From Delphinapterus leucas (Eukaryota > Chordata > Mammalia > Artiodactyla > Monodontidae), in NCBI RefSeq assembly GCF_002288925.2, contig NW_022098050.1, forward strand, positions 6,095,799 to 6,159,798: DNA of 64,000 nt, read 5' to 3'. The position numbers and the translations under genes are program-made. The notes under the pieces were generated by a model. That model was not told the DNA's origin and made no database searches. It was given only the letters and a program-made list of their open reading frames with translations. This document shows, piece by piece, positions 37,796-48,450 of this stretch (within the stretch, counting starts at the first letter, position 1; the number at the start of each line of letters is the position of its first letter).

Positions 37796-38679
37796 CTTTC
37801 TCAGGGGTTTGACTCCAGATGCAAACTCAGGCACCTAAGAATCAAAGGAATCAAATTCTTTGTATCATAGCTTTAGTCATCTAGGACACGAGTGATTTAG
37901 TTAATAGAAGTGTCAACCACACAGTAATTTACGTTACGATCTGGATGTAAAAATCTGCCTGATAACACATAAGCACTTATTTTTGTAATATTTTTTAAAG
38001 CCCCCAAAAAGAATGATTCCAGTAGATTCACTCTGGGGTCCCTTAAGGACCTGTTAGGAAGCCCTCACTCCCTGGGGACAGCAGCTGTTTTGAGCACTGG
38101 CCTTTATGGCTACACCTTAGAAACCATCTGAGTTCTGACTGAAATGTACAGTTTGCAATATATTAACAAAAAGCAGAATTCTTAATAAGCTGGTTTCCTG
38201 TAGTGCATCAAAACAAATCCAACTGATTGATCAAAGGGGGAGAGATGAAGCCTACTGCTTGTAATAAATGGTTTTATGTTCTTCTATTTATCTATACCTT
38301 CAGCCTATCAAATAATTTTAGGATAAAAAAATTAGAAAGCTGCCTCTATGTGGCCAGTTTTCAATTCTGCCGATATTAACATTTTAGTAACTGGCAAGTA
38401 GCACCGGTTGCTCATGAGCATAAATCTACTTGATTGCACAGGCATGCTCCCCTGGAAGAAAATACATATTCCCCCCACAGGACTCAAAGTTATTTTCATT
38501 TGGAATGCAAATACAGGCAGCCCCTAAGCATTATTTTTCCCCATAAATTGGCTCTTGCAGGGGAAAATAAAGGTGGCTCACACTAATATACTAATGTAGA
38601 GATTTCTAGAAGCTATAAGATGTTCTAATTTGAGCAGTATGATTTCTAATTAGCCAAAGACCCTATGAATGCCTGACAA

Positions 38680-39020
38680 AGAAAAATGGGCAGAAGGAGG
38701 GTAAGGGGTGCTGTAGGCCAAAGGGTACAAATTTGTAGCTACAAGAAGAATAAGTTCTGAGGCTGTAATGTACAGCATGCTGACTGTAGCTAATAATACA
38801 GTACTGGATACTTGAAAGACAGCGAGGGTAGATTGTAAGTATTCTCACCACACACATACCCAAAAAGAGTTAACTATGTTAACTATGTGAGGTGATGGAT
38901 GTGTTAATTATCTTGATCTTGGTAATCATTCTATAATGTGTACGTATATCAAATAATCATGTTGTACACTTTAAATACTATTATTTTTGTCAATTATTCC
39001 TCAATAAAGTTTTTTAAGCA
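38680..39020 (+). mobile_element. Old LINE-1 3' end
   Basis: GAATAAGTTCTGAGGCTGTA, GAGGTGATGGATGTGTTAAT and ATCATGTTGTACACTTTAAA, in LINE-1 3' UTR order and forward. Confidence 0.75.
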
Positions 39021-39044
39021 AACTGGAAATCATCTATACTTCAA

Positions 39045-39944
39045 TTTGAAAAAAAGCAAACTGGGAATACCAAGGCAATGTACAGATTCAATGCAATCCC
39101 TATCAAATTACCAATGGCATTTTTCACAGAACTAGAACAAAAAAATTTTAAATTTGTATGGAAACACAAAAGACCCTGAAATAGCCAAAGCAATGCTAAG
39201 AAAGAGAAAAGGAGCTGGAGGAATCAGGCTCCCTGACTTCAGACTATACTACAAAGCTACAGTAATAAAAACAGTATGGTACTGGAACAAAAACAGAAAT
39301 ATAGATCAATGGAACAGGATAGAAAGCCCAGAAATAAACCCATGCACCTATGGTCAATTAATCTATGACAAAGGAGGCAAGAATGTACAATGGAGGAAAG
39401 ACAGTCTCTTCAATAAGTGGTGCTAGGAAAACTAGACAGCTACATGTAAAAGAATGAAATTAGAACATTCTCTAACACATACACAAAAATAAACTCAAAA
39501 TGGATTAAAGACCTAAATGTAAGGCCAGGATACTATAAAACTCTTAGAAGCAAACATAGGCAGAACACTCTTTGACATAAATCGCAGCAATATCTTTTTG
39601 GTTCCACCTCCTAGAGTAAAAACGAAAGTGAAAAAATGGGACCTAATTAAACTTAAAAGCTTTTGCACAGCAAAGAAAACCATAAACAAAATGAAAAGAC
39701 AACCCACAGAATGGGAGAAAACATTTGCAAATGAAGCAACTGACAAGAGATTAATCTCCAAAATAGACAAACAGCTCATGCAGCTCAATATCAAAAAAAA
39801 CAAACAACCCAATCAAAAAATGGGCAGAAGATCAAAATAGACATTTCTCCAAAGAAGACATACAGATGGCCAAAAGACACATGAAAAGATGCTCAACATC
39901 ACTAATTATTAGAGAAATGCAAATCAAAACTACAATGAGGGGCT
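39045..39944 (+). mobile_element. LINE-1 ORF2 3' half, truncated at both ends
   Basis: Translates in pieces to the C-terminal part of ORF2 (for example [20 protein letters not shown] at 39210 and [20 protein letters not shown] near 39880-39935). Several frameshifts. It stops abruptly at a SINE; the natural 3' end is missing. Confidence 0.85.
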
Positions 39945-40140
39945 TCCCTGGTGGCGCAGTGGTTGAGAGTCTGCCTGCTGATGCCGGGGACACGGGTTCG
40001 TGCCCCGGTCCGGGAAGATCCCACATGCTGCAGAGCGGCTGGGCCCGTGAGCCATGGCTGCTGAGCCTGCACGTCCAGAGCCTGTGCTCTACAACGGGAG
40101 AGGCCACAACAGTGGGAGGCCCCCCCCAAAAAAAAAACAA
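39941..40140 (+). mobile_element. CD-type SINE at a LINE-LINE junction
   Basis: GGGCTTCCCTGGTGGCGCAG to AGTGGGAGGCCCCCCCC and an A-run. No clear matching target duplication: the left side is LINE-1 ORF2 3' half, the right side the start of another ORF2. Confidence 0.92.
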
Positions 40141-41502
40141 TTAAGAAAATGGTCATAGGAACGTACATATGGATAATTACCTTAAACGTGAATGGATTAA
40201 ATGCTCCAACCAAAAGACACAGGCTTGCTGAATGGATACAAAAACAAGACCCATATATATGCTGTCTACAAGAGACCCACTTCAGACCTAGAGACACATA
40301 CAGACTGAAAGTGAGGGGATGGAAAAAGATATTCCATGCAAATGGAAATCAAAAGATAGCTGGAGTAGCAATACTCATATCAGATAAAATAGACTTTAAA
40401 ATAAAGAATGTTACAAGAGACAAGGAAGGACACTACATAATGATCAAGGGATCAATCGAAGAAAAAGATATGACAATTAGAAATATATATGCACCCAACA
40501 CAGGAGCACCTCAATACATAAGGCAACTGCTAACAGCTATAAAAGAGGAAATTGACAGTAACACAATAATAGTGGGGGACTTTAACACCTCACTTACACC
40601 AATGGACAGATCATCCAAAATGAAAATAAATAAGGAAACAGAAGCTTTAAATGACACAATAGACCAGATAGATTTAATTGATATTTATAGGACATTCCAT
40701 CCAAAAACAGCAGATTACACTTTCTTCTCAAGTGCGCACGGAACGTTCTCCAGGATAGATCACATCTTGGGTCACAAATCAAGCCTCAGTAAATTTAAGA
40801 AAAGTGAAATCATATCAAGCATCTTTTCTGACCACAACGCTATGAGATTAGAAATGAATTACAGGGAAAAAAACGTAAAAATCACAAACACATGGAGGCT
40901 AAACAATACGTTACTAAATACCCAAGAGATCACTGAAGAAATCAGAGGAAATAAAAAAATACCTAGAAACAAATGACAATGAAAACACGATGATCCAAAA
41001 CCTATGGGATGCAGCAAAAGCAGTTCTAAGAGGGAAGTTTATCGCAATACAATCCTACCTCAAGAAACAACAAACATCTCAAACAAACAATCTAACCTTA
41101 CACCTAAAGGAACTAGAGAAAGAAGAACAAACAAAACCCAAAGTTAGTAGAAGGAAAGAAATCATAAAGATCAGAGCAGAAAAATGAAACAGAAACAAAA
41201 AAAAACAATGGCAAGCATCAATAAAACTAAAAGCTGGTTCTTTGAGAAGATAAACAAAATTGATAAACCATTAGCCAGACTCTTCAAGAAAAAGAGGGAG
41301 GGGACTCAAATCAATAAAATTAGAAATGAAAAAGGAGAAGTTACAACAGACATCACAGAAATACAAAGCATCCTAAGAGACTACTACAAGCAACTCTATG
41401 CCAATAAAATGGACAACCTGGAAGAAGTGGACAAATTCTTAGAAAGGTACAAATTTCCAAGACTGAACGAGGAAGAATTAGAAAATATAAACAGACCTAT
41501 GA

Positions 41503-41805
41503 GGACTTCCCTGGTGGCACAGTAGTTAAGAATCCGCCTGCCAATGCAGGGGACATGGGTTCGATCCCTGGTCTGGGAAGATCCCACATGATGTGGAGCA
41601 ACTAAGCCCACACGCCACAACTACTGAAGCCGCGTGCCTAGAGCCCGTGCTCCACAACAGGAGAAGCCACCACAATGAGAAGCCCACACACCGCAACGAA
41701 GAGTAGCCCCCACTCACAGCAACTAGAGAAAGCCCATGTGCAACAATGAAGACCCAACGCAGCCAAAAATAAAATAAATTAAATAAATTAAAAAAATAAA
41801 AAAAT
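41503..41805 (+). mobile_element. CHR-type SINE, full-length form, nested in LINE-1
   Basis: GGACTTCCCTGGTGGCACAG head, long body, AAATAAATTAAATAAATT tail. Flanks ATAAACAGACCTATGA / ATAAACCGACCTATCA form an imperfect target duplication. Confidence 0.94.
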
Positions 41806-42107
41806 AAACCGACCTATCACAAGTAATGAAATTGAAACTGTAATAAAAATATCTTGCAACTAATAAAAGTCCAGGACCAGATGGCTTCACCAGCGAATTC
41901 TATCAAACATTTAGAGAAGAGCTAACACCTATCCTTCTCAAACTCTTCCAAAAAATTGCAGAGGGAGGAACACTCCCAAACTCATTCTACGAGGCCACCA
42001 TCACCCCGATACCAAAACCAGACAAAGATATCACAAAAAAAGAAAATTACCAACCAATATCACTGACTAACATAGATGCGAAAATCCTCAACAAAATACT
42101 AGCAAAC

Positions 42108-42325
42108 AGGGCTTCACTGGTGGCGCAGTGGTTGAGAGTCCGCCTGCCGATGCAGGGGGTACGGGTTCGTGCCCCAGTCCGGGAAGATCTCGCATGCCGC
42201 GGAGCGGCTGGGCCTGTGAGCCATGGCCGCTGAGCCTGCGCATCCGGAGCCTGTGCTCTGCAACAGGAGAGGCCACAGCAGTGAGAGGCCCACGTACCGC
42301 AAAAAAAAAAAAAAAAAAAAAAAAC
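42108..42325 (+). mobile_element. CD-type SINE nested in LINE-1
   Basis: GGGCTTCACTGGTGGCGCAG to CGTACCGC and poly(A). Flanks ACTAGCAAACAG on both sides, an exact 12-bp target duplication. Confidence 0.96.
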
Positions 42326-44861
42326 ACTAGCAAACAGAATCCAACAAGACATTAAAAGGATCACACTCCATGATTAAGTGGGATTTATCCCAGGGATGCA
42401 AGGATTCTTCAATATATGCAAATCAATCAATGGATACACCATATTAACAAATTAAGGAATAAAATCCATATGATCATCTCAATAGATGCAGAAATAACTT
42501 TTGACAAAATTCAACACCCATTTATGATAAAAACCCTCCAGAAAGTGGGCACAGAGGGAACCTACCTCAACATAATAAAGGTCATATATGACAAACCCAC
42601 AGCAAACATCATTCTCAATGCTGAAAAACTGAAAGCATTTCCACTAAGATCAGGAACAAGACAAAGGATGTCCACTTTCGACACTCTTATTCAACATAGT
42701 TTTGGAAGTCCTAGCCACGGCAATCAGAGAAGAAAAAGAAAGAAAAGGAATACAAATTGGAAAAGAAGTAAAACTGTCACTGTTTGCAGATGACATGATA
42801 CTATACATAGGAAATCCTAAAGATGCCACCAGAAAACTACTAGAACCAATCAATGAATTTGGTAAAGTAGCAGGATACAAAATTAATGCACAGAAATCTC
42901 TTGCATTCCTATACACTAACAATGAAAAATCAGAAAGTGAAATTAAGGAAACAATCCCATTCACCATCACAAGAAAAAGAATAAAATACCTAGGAATAAA
43001 CCTACCTAAGGAGGCAAAAGACTTGTACTCAGAAAACTATAAAACACTGATGAAAGAAATCAAAGATGACATAAGCAGATGGAGAAACATACCATGTTTT
43101 TGGATTGGAAGAATCAATATTGTGAAAATGACCATACTGTCCAAAGCAATATACAGATTCACTACAATCCCTATCAAATTACCAATGGCATTCCTCACAG
43201 AATTAGAAAAAAATTTTTTACAATTTGTATGGAAACACAGAAAACCCCAAATAGACAAAGCAATCTTGAGAAAGAAAAACGGAGCAGGAGGGATCAGGCT
43301 CCCTGACTTTATAGTATACTACAAAGCTACAACAATCAAGACAATATGGTACCGGCACAAAAACAGAAATATAGATCAATGGTACAGGATAGAAAGCTCA
43401 GAGATAAACCCACGCACATATGGTCACCTAATTTATGACAAAGGAGGCAAGAACATACTATGGAACATACATACGCCACCTAGTGGTGCTAGGAAAACTG
43501 AACAGCTATATTAACAGAATGAAACTAAAACATTCTCCAACGCCATACACAAAAATAAACTCAAAATGGATTAAAGACCTAAATGTAAGACCGGACACTA
43601 TAAAACTCTTAGAGGAAAACATAGGAAAAACACTCTTTGACATAAACCACAGCAAGATCTTTTTTGACCCACATCCTAGAGTAATGAAAATAAAAACAAA
43701 AATAAACAAATGGGACCTAATTAAACTTAAAAGCTTTTGCACAGCAAAGGAATCCATAAACAAGACAAAAATACAACCCTCAGAATGGGAGAAAATATTT
43801 GCAAACGAAGCAACGGACAAAGGATTAATCTCCAAAATATGCAAACAGCTCATGGAGCTCAATATCAAAAAAACAAACAACCCAATTAAAAAATGGGTGG
43901 AAGACCTAAATAGACATTTCTCCAAAGAAGATATACAGATTGCCAATAAACACATGAAAAGATGCTCAACATCATTAATCATTAGAGAAATGCAAATCAA
44001 AACTACAATGAGGTATCATCTCACACCAGTCAGAATGGCCATCATCAAAAAATCTCCAAACAATAAATGCTGGAGAGGGTGTGGAGAAAAGAGGACCCTC
44101 CTACACTGTTGGTGGGAATGTAAATTGGTACAGCCACTCCGGAGAACAGTATGGAGGTTCCTTAAAAAGCTAAAAATAGAGCTCCCATATGACCCAGCAA
44201 TCCCACTACTGGGCGTATACCCAAAGAAAACCATAATTCAAAAGGACACATGTACCCCAGTGTTCATTGCAGCACTATTTACAATAGCCAGGACACGGAA
44301 ACAACCTAAATGTTCAACAACAGATGAATGGATAAAGAAGTTGTGGTACATATATACAATGGAATATTACTCAGCCATTAAAAAGGAACAAAATTGGGTC
44401 ATTTGTTGAGTCTGTCATACAGAGTGAAGTAAGTCAGAAAGAGAAAAACAAATATCGTATATTAACGCATATATGTGGAACCTAGAATAATGGTACAGAT
44501 GAACCTATTTGCAGGGCAGGAATAGAGACGTAGATGTAGAGAACAGACATGTGGACACAGTGGGGGAAGGGGAGTGTGGAACGAATAGGGAGATTAGGTT
44601 TGACATAAATACACTACCATGTATAAAATAGATAGCTAGTGGGAACCTGCTGTATAGCACAGGGAGCTCAGCTCAGTGCTCTGTGTGACCTAGATGGGTG
44701 GGAGGGCTTTCCAAGAGGGAGGGGGTATAGGTATACATATAGCTGATTCACATCATTGTACAGCAGAAACTAACACAACATTGTAAAGCAATTATACTCC
44801 AATTTAAAAAAAGATAAAAAACAGTTCATCATTTTAGTTACATAAAAAAAAAAAAAGTCTA

Positions 44862-45070
44862 CAGGGACTTCCCTGGTGGTGCAGTAGATAAGACTCTGCG
44901 CTCCCAATGCAGGGGGCCCGTGTTCAATCCCTGGTCAGGGAACTAGATCCCACATGCATGCTGCAACTAAGAGTTCACATGCCACAACTAAGGAGCCTGC
45001 CTGCTGCAACTAAGGAGCCCATGTGCCATATCTAAGACCCAGGGCAACCAAATAAATACATAAATATTTT
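44862..45070 (+). mobile_element. CHR-related SINE, diverged
   Basis: GGGACTTCCCTGGTGGTGCA head and a repeated CTGCAACTAAGGAGCC motif (44983 and 45005). Tail AAATAAATACATAAAT. Confidence 0.85.
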
Positions 45071-45084
45071 AAAAAAAGGTCTAC

Positions 45085-45835
45085 AAAAAATAAATGCTGG
45101 AGGGGGCATGGAGAAAAGGGAATCCTCCTACACTGTTGGTGGGAATGTAAATTGGTGCAGGCACTATGGAAAACAGTAGGGAGGTTCCTTAAAAAACTAT
45201 AAATAGATTCACCATATGATCCAGCAATCCCACTCCTGGGCAAATACCTGGAGAAAACTCTAATTCAAAAAATACACGCACCCATGTTCATACCAGCACT
45301 ATTTACAATAGCCAAGACATGGAAATAACCTGAATGTCCATCAACAGATGAATGGGTAAAGAAGATGTGGTACATATATACAATGGAATATTCAGCCATA
45401 AAAAAGAACGAAATAATGCCATTTGCAGAAACATGGGTGGACCTAGAGATTATCATACTAAGTGAAGTAAGACAAATATATCACTTATATGTGGAATCTA
45501 AAAAATAATACAAGTGAACTTATTTACAAAACAGAAACAGACCCATAGTCAGAGAAAACAAACTTATGGTTACCAAAGAGGGAAGGGGGAGGAGGGAGGG
45601 ATAAATTAGGAGTTTGGGATTAATATATACACACTACTATATATATTGATAAAACAGATAAACAACAAGGTCCTACTGTATAGCACAGGGAACTATATTC
45701 AATATCTTATAATAAACTATAATGGAAAAGAATCTGAAAAAGAAATACATATATATGTATATATAACTGAATCACTTTGCTGTGCACCAGAAACTAACAC
45801 AACATCATAAATCAACTGCGCTTCAATTTTTTAAA
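45085..45835 (+). mobile_element. LINE-1 3' end, older copy
   Basis: ATGCTGGAGGGGGCATGGAG, TGTTGGTGGGAATGTAAATT, then a 3' UTR ending GAATCACTTTGCTGTGCACC and CTTCAATTTTTTAAAAAAAA. Confidence 0.88.
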
Positions 45836-45928
45836 AAAAAGGATCTAAAGAAGAAAAAAACAAAACAAACTTGGGAAACAAATGTTGGTCCCCTTTCAAA
45901 TAAAATAAATAAATAAATAAATAAAAGA

Positions 45929-46190
45929 AGGGCTTCCCTGGTGGCGCAGTGGTTGAGAGTCCGCCTGCCGATGCAGGGGACACAGGTTCATGCCCCGGTC
46001 CGGGAAGATCCCACATGCCGCAGAGCAACTAAGCCCGTGAGCCACAACTACTGAAGCCTGCGCGCCTAGAGCCTGTGCTCTGCAACCTACAACAAAGAAT
46101 AGCCCCCGCTCACCACAACTAGAGAAAGCCCGCACGCAGCAAAGAAGACCCAATGCAGCCTAAATAAATAAATAAATTTATCAAAAAAAA
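45929..46190 (+). mobile_element. CHR-type SINE, full-length form with a small deletion
   Basis: GGGCTTCCCTGGTGGCGCAG to CTAAATAAATAAATAAATTT. Preceded by an AAAT microsatellite (45898-45926). Confidence 0.93.
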
Positions 46191-47149
46191 ATCTTTTCAT
46201 CTCAGTAAATGCTGAATCCCAAATGCAGTGAGTTGGGTGGGGCTGCTTGTGTTCACTGGAACAGCCGATTTAGACTCTAGCAAAGGGCAGGTGGATCAGA
46301 GAGGAGAGCAGAGGGTTTCTTTTCTGTAACTAGAGGACTCAATGGATGAAAGGATCCCAGGCCATTAAAATCCTACCTTGACGTAGTTTGTTCGTTGATC
46401 CACAGGCTTATGGAGGATTCCCTGCATGTGGATTTTTGTGGACTTGGGGAGAGATTTCCCCTGCCAAGGCCCACTGGCTACCTTTTCCAGAACTGGCGAT
46501 CACAATTTGCCCATCTCCCTTGGTAAAGAAGAACCACCTGGGTCTGCTTGTCTAAGCGGGGTTGCCCCCCTGCTCCACATACGCACACTGCCTCTCCCCT
46601 TCCTGCTTCATATCAGGGCCTGGGCAGGCTGGCCCTGATGAGGGGGAAGAGGGCCCCTCCCGATCTCCCCTCCGCATTTTCCTGGGCCGTGGCTTCCATG
46701 TCCCACCTTGTCCCACCCTCCAATCATGTGTACAAGTTGTCATCAAGAGAATAAGTAAAAATGAAAGTAGGTAGGCTCATGTTTTCGAACTGTCACCTTT
46801 GTTCCCTCATGTCCCCCATCTTCCAGTGTCTTCCGTTTTCCCTGGCTCGTCTTGCTCTCTGCCTTACGGATGTATTAGCAGAAAACAGAGAAAAAGGAGC
46901 AGATTCTGGTGTCTGAGTTGTAAAGGCCTAGCCCCTGAGAGGAAACAAAATAACTCCAGTGGACCCTCTCTGTTTGAGGTGGTGACTGGTGAGTCCAAGC
47001 CCCCCGCCAGACCACACAACGGTTCTCTGGGCTGCGGTGGGTTGGGAGGTGGGGTAGATGCCGGAAGACCTGCTCACAGCCCCACATTCGCAGAGAGCTG
47101 CCCTCAGAGGGGCCCACAGATGACAGCAAGATGCAGACGTCCAGGTACA
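46191..47149. other. Intergenic, nothing recognised
   Basis: GC-richer than average; overlapping ORFs here (up to 136 codons at 46799-47209) show no domain I recognise and extend into LINE-1 sequence, so I treat them as chance. Confidence 0.45.
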
Positions 47150-47571
47150 CGTGCTTCTGTTCACAATCACCAAAATGTGAAAACAGCCCAAGTGCTCATA
47201 GACAGCTGAATGGATACACAAAATGCGGACTATCGACACAATGGAATATTATTTGGCCATAAAAATGAATTAAGTACTAAATACCTGCTACAACATGGAT
47301 GAACTTTAGAAACATTGTGCTGAGCGAAAGCCAGACACAAAGACCACACGTTGTATGATTGCATCTAAGTGAAATGTCCAGAATAGGCAAATTCACAGCG
47401 ACAGAGAGTAGATTATTGGTTGCCAGGGGCTGGGGGGAATAGGAAGTGACTGTTAATGGGTGTGGGTTTCCTTTTGAGATGATGAAAATGTTCTGGAACT
47501 AGAGAATGTTGATGGTTGCATAATGCTGTGAATGTTTTAAATGCTACTGAATTGTATGCTTTCGAATTTTT
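47150..47571 (+). mobile_element. Old LINE-1 (L1M type) 3' end
   Basis: ACAATGGAATATTATTTGGC, ATTGGTTGCCAGGGGCTGGG and ATGAAAATGTTCTGGAACTA in order. Confidence 0.8.
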
Positions 47572-47572
47572 T

Positions 47573-47641
47573 GGAGGACTTTCCTGGTGGAGCAGTGGTA
47601 AAGAATCCACCTACCAAGGCAGGGGACATGGGTTCGAGCCC
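47573..47641 (+). mobile_element. CHR-type SINE, 3'-truncated head only
   Basis: GGACTTTCCTGGTGGAGCAG to GACATGGGTTCGAGCCC, i.e. the tRNA-like promoter half (A box and GGTTCGAGCCC B box), then unrelated sequence. Confidence 0.85.
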
Positions 47642-48250
47642 ATGCTGATCTGATAGGGTCCACAGAGCCCCCATTTGGAGGTCAGGCCATGCAGCGGGAG
47701 AGGAGCCCATCCTGCCCTGTGGCCCCCTTAGAGGGTGATTGGCATTGGTCAGGGACCAGTGGGCTCTGCGGACCCCATCAGATCCTGCCACCCAGCCCAG
47801 GGCAGTGTCACCAACACAGGCCCTCCAGGACTGGAGCCGGAAGAGCAGCAGCCTGGGAGGCCCTGAGCCTTATTCTCTAGCTGGTGGTCCCGCCCGTCAC
47901 AAGCACCCTAAGATCACTTAGTGAACACCCCCTCCCCGTCCCGGACACCTCAAATTAAGGAGTGTCCCATGCACTTCAGGAGCCTGAGGTATGGCAAAGT
48001 CCCCAGGGGAGGCCTGGTAGCAGGGAGGGCCCCTCCCAGGCCACGGCAGGGGTCACAGCCCTTTGCCCATCAGTAGGGAACCGGCTAGCTCTCTGAGGCT
48101 CCTGTCCCATCGCGAGCGGCCATTCAAAACCAAGCAGGTTCTGCACAAGGCCCTGCCTGGTTTACCATTTTTCTGTGGGTGTCGACGTTTCCCATGGAGC
48201 ACGATTCGTGATTGTCGCACAAAGTATCTACAGTCCTGGGAAACTGGCCA
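47642..48250. other. GC-rich intergenic sequence, nothing recognised
   Basis: No clear repeat. ORFs on both strands lack recognisable domains. Confidence 0.45.
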
Positions 48251-48450
48251 GCAGCAGCTAGACTGCCGCTGCCGTCGCCTTGGCAACCCAGCCCCCAGTC
48301 CCGCGGCCGCCCCGGCTCCGGGACGGGGGTGTGATGCCCTCTAGAGGCCGCGTGCTGACACGGCGGGGGACCCGGACTGGGCGGGCGCTAGGGGGCCCTT
48401 CGTGCGTGGGAGGCTGGGAAGTGAGGGACCAAGGCGAACAGAGAGGGGCA
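48250..48450. promoter_or_regulatory. CpG-rich patch with RFX X-box
   Basis: Dense CpGs (CCGCGGCCGCCCCGGCTCCG region) in about 200 bp. It contains GTCGCCTTGGCAAC at 48274-48287, which fits the X-box consensus GTNRCC-N2-RGYAAC. Candidate promoter or enhancer; no gene start is evident. Confidence 0.4.
48274..48287 (+). promoter_or_regulatory. Perfect match to RFX X-box consensus
   Basis: GTCGCC TT GGCAAC. RFX factors bind imperfect palindromes of this kind in promoters of ciliary and other genes. Confidence 0.5.

Larger units (their letters stand above)
35801..38679. other. 2.9 kb almost free of recent repeats
   Basis: Only a MIR fragment (36660-36775), a poly(A) tract (37167-37186) and the hairpin cluster at 37757 are seen. 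An octamer ATGCAAAT lies at 38505. No gene recognised. The lack of SINEs contrasts with both flanks. Confidence 0.55.
40142..44818 (+). mobile_element. LINE-1 with nearly complete but broken ORF2 and 3' UTR
   Basis: Starts at the ORF2 N-terminus with the endonuclease domain (TLNVNGLNAPTKRHRLAEW; catalytic-type motifs LQETH, IVGDFN, SDHNAM visible), then the reverse transcriptase with FADD at about 42785, and the C-terminal Cys-rich region (NKCWRGCGE...LLHCWWECK) near 44065-44130. The frame is broken by stops at 40976 and 41187, by frameshifts (for example near 42660, and a deletion near 43460), and by two SINEs (41503-41800, 42108-42325). ORF1 and the 5' UTR are absent. The 3' UTR ends near 44818 in an A-rich stretch. 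Not capable of coding a full ORF2 protein. Confidence 0.92.

Noticed and set aside
39154..44409. Long ORFs (up to 324 codons) as possible genes
   Set aside because: They are pieces of LINE-1 ORF2 with endonuclease, reverse transcriptase and Cys-rich parts, broken by frameshifts and SINEs.
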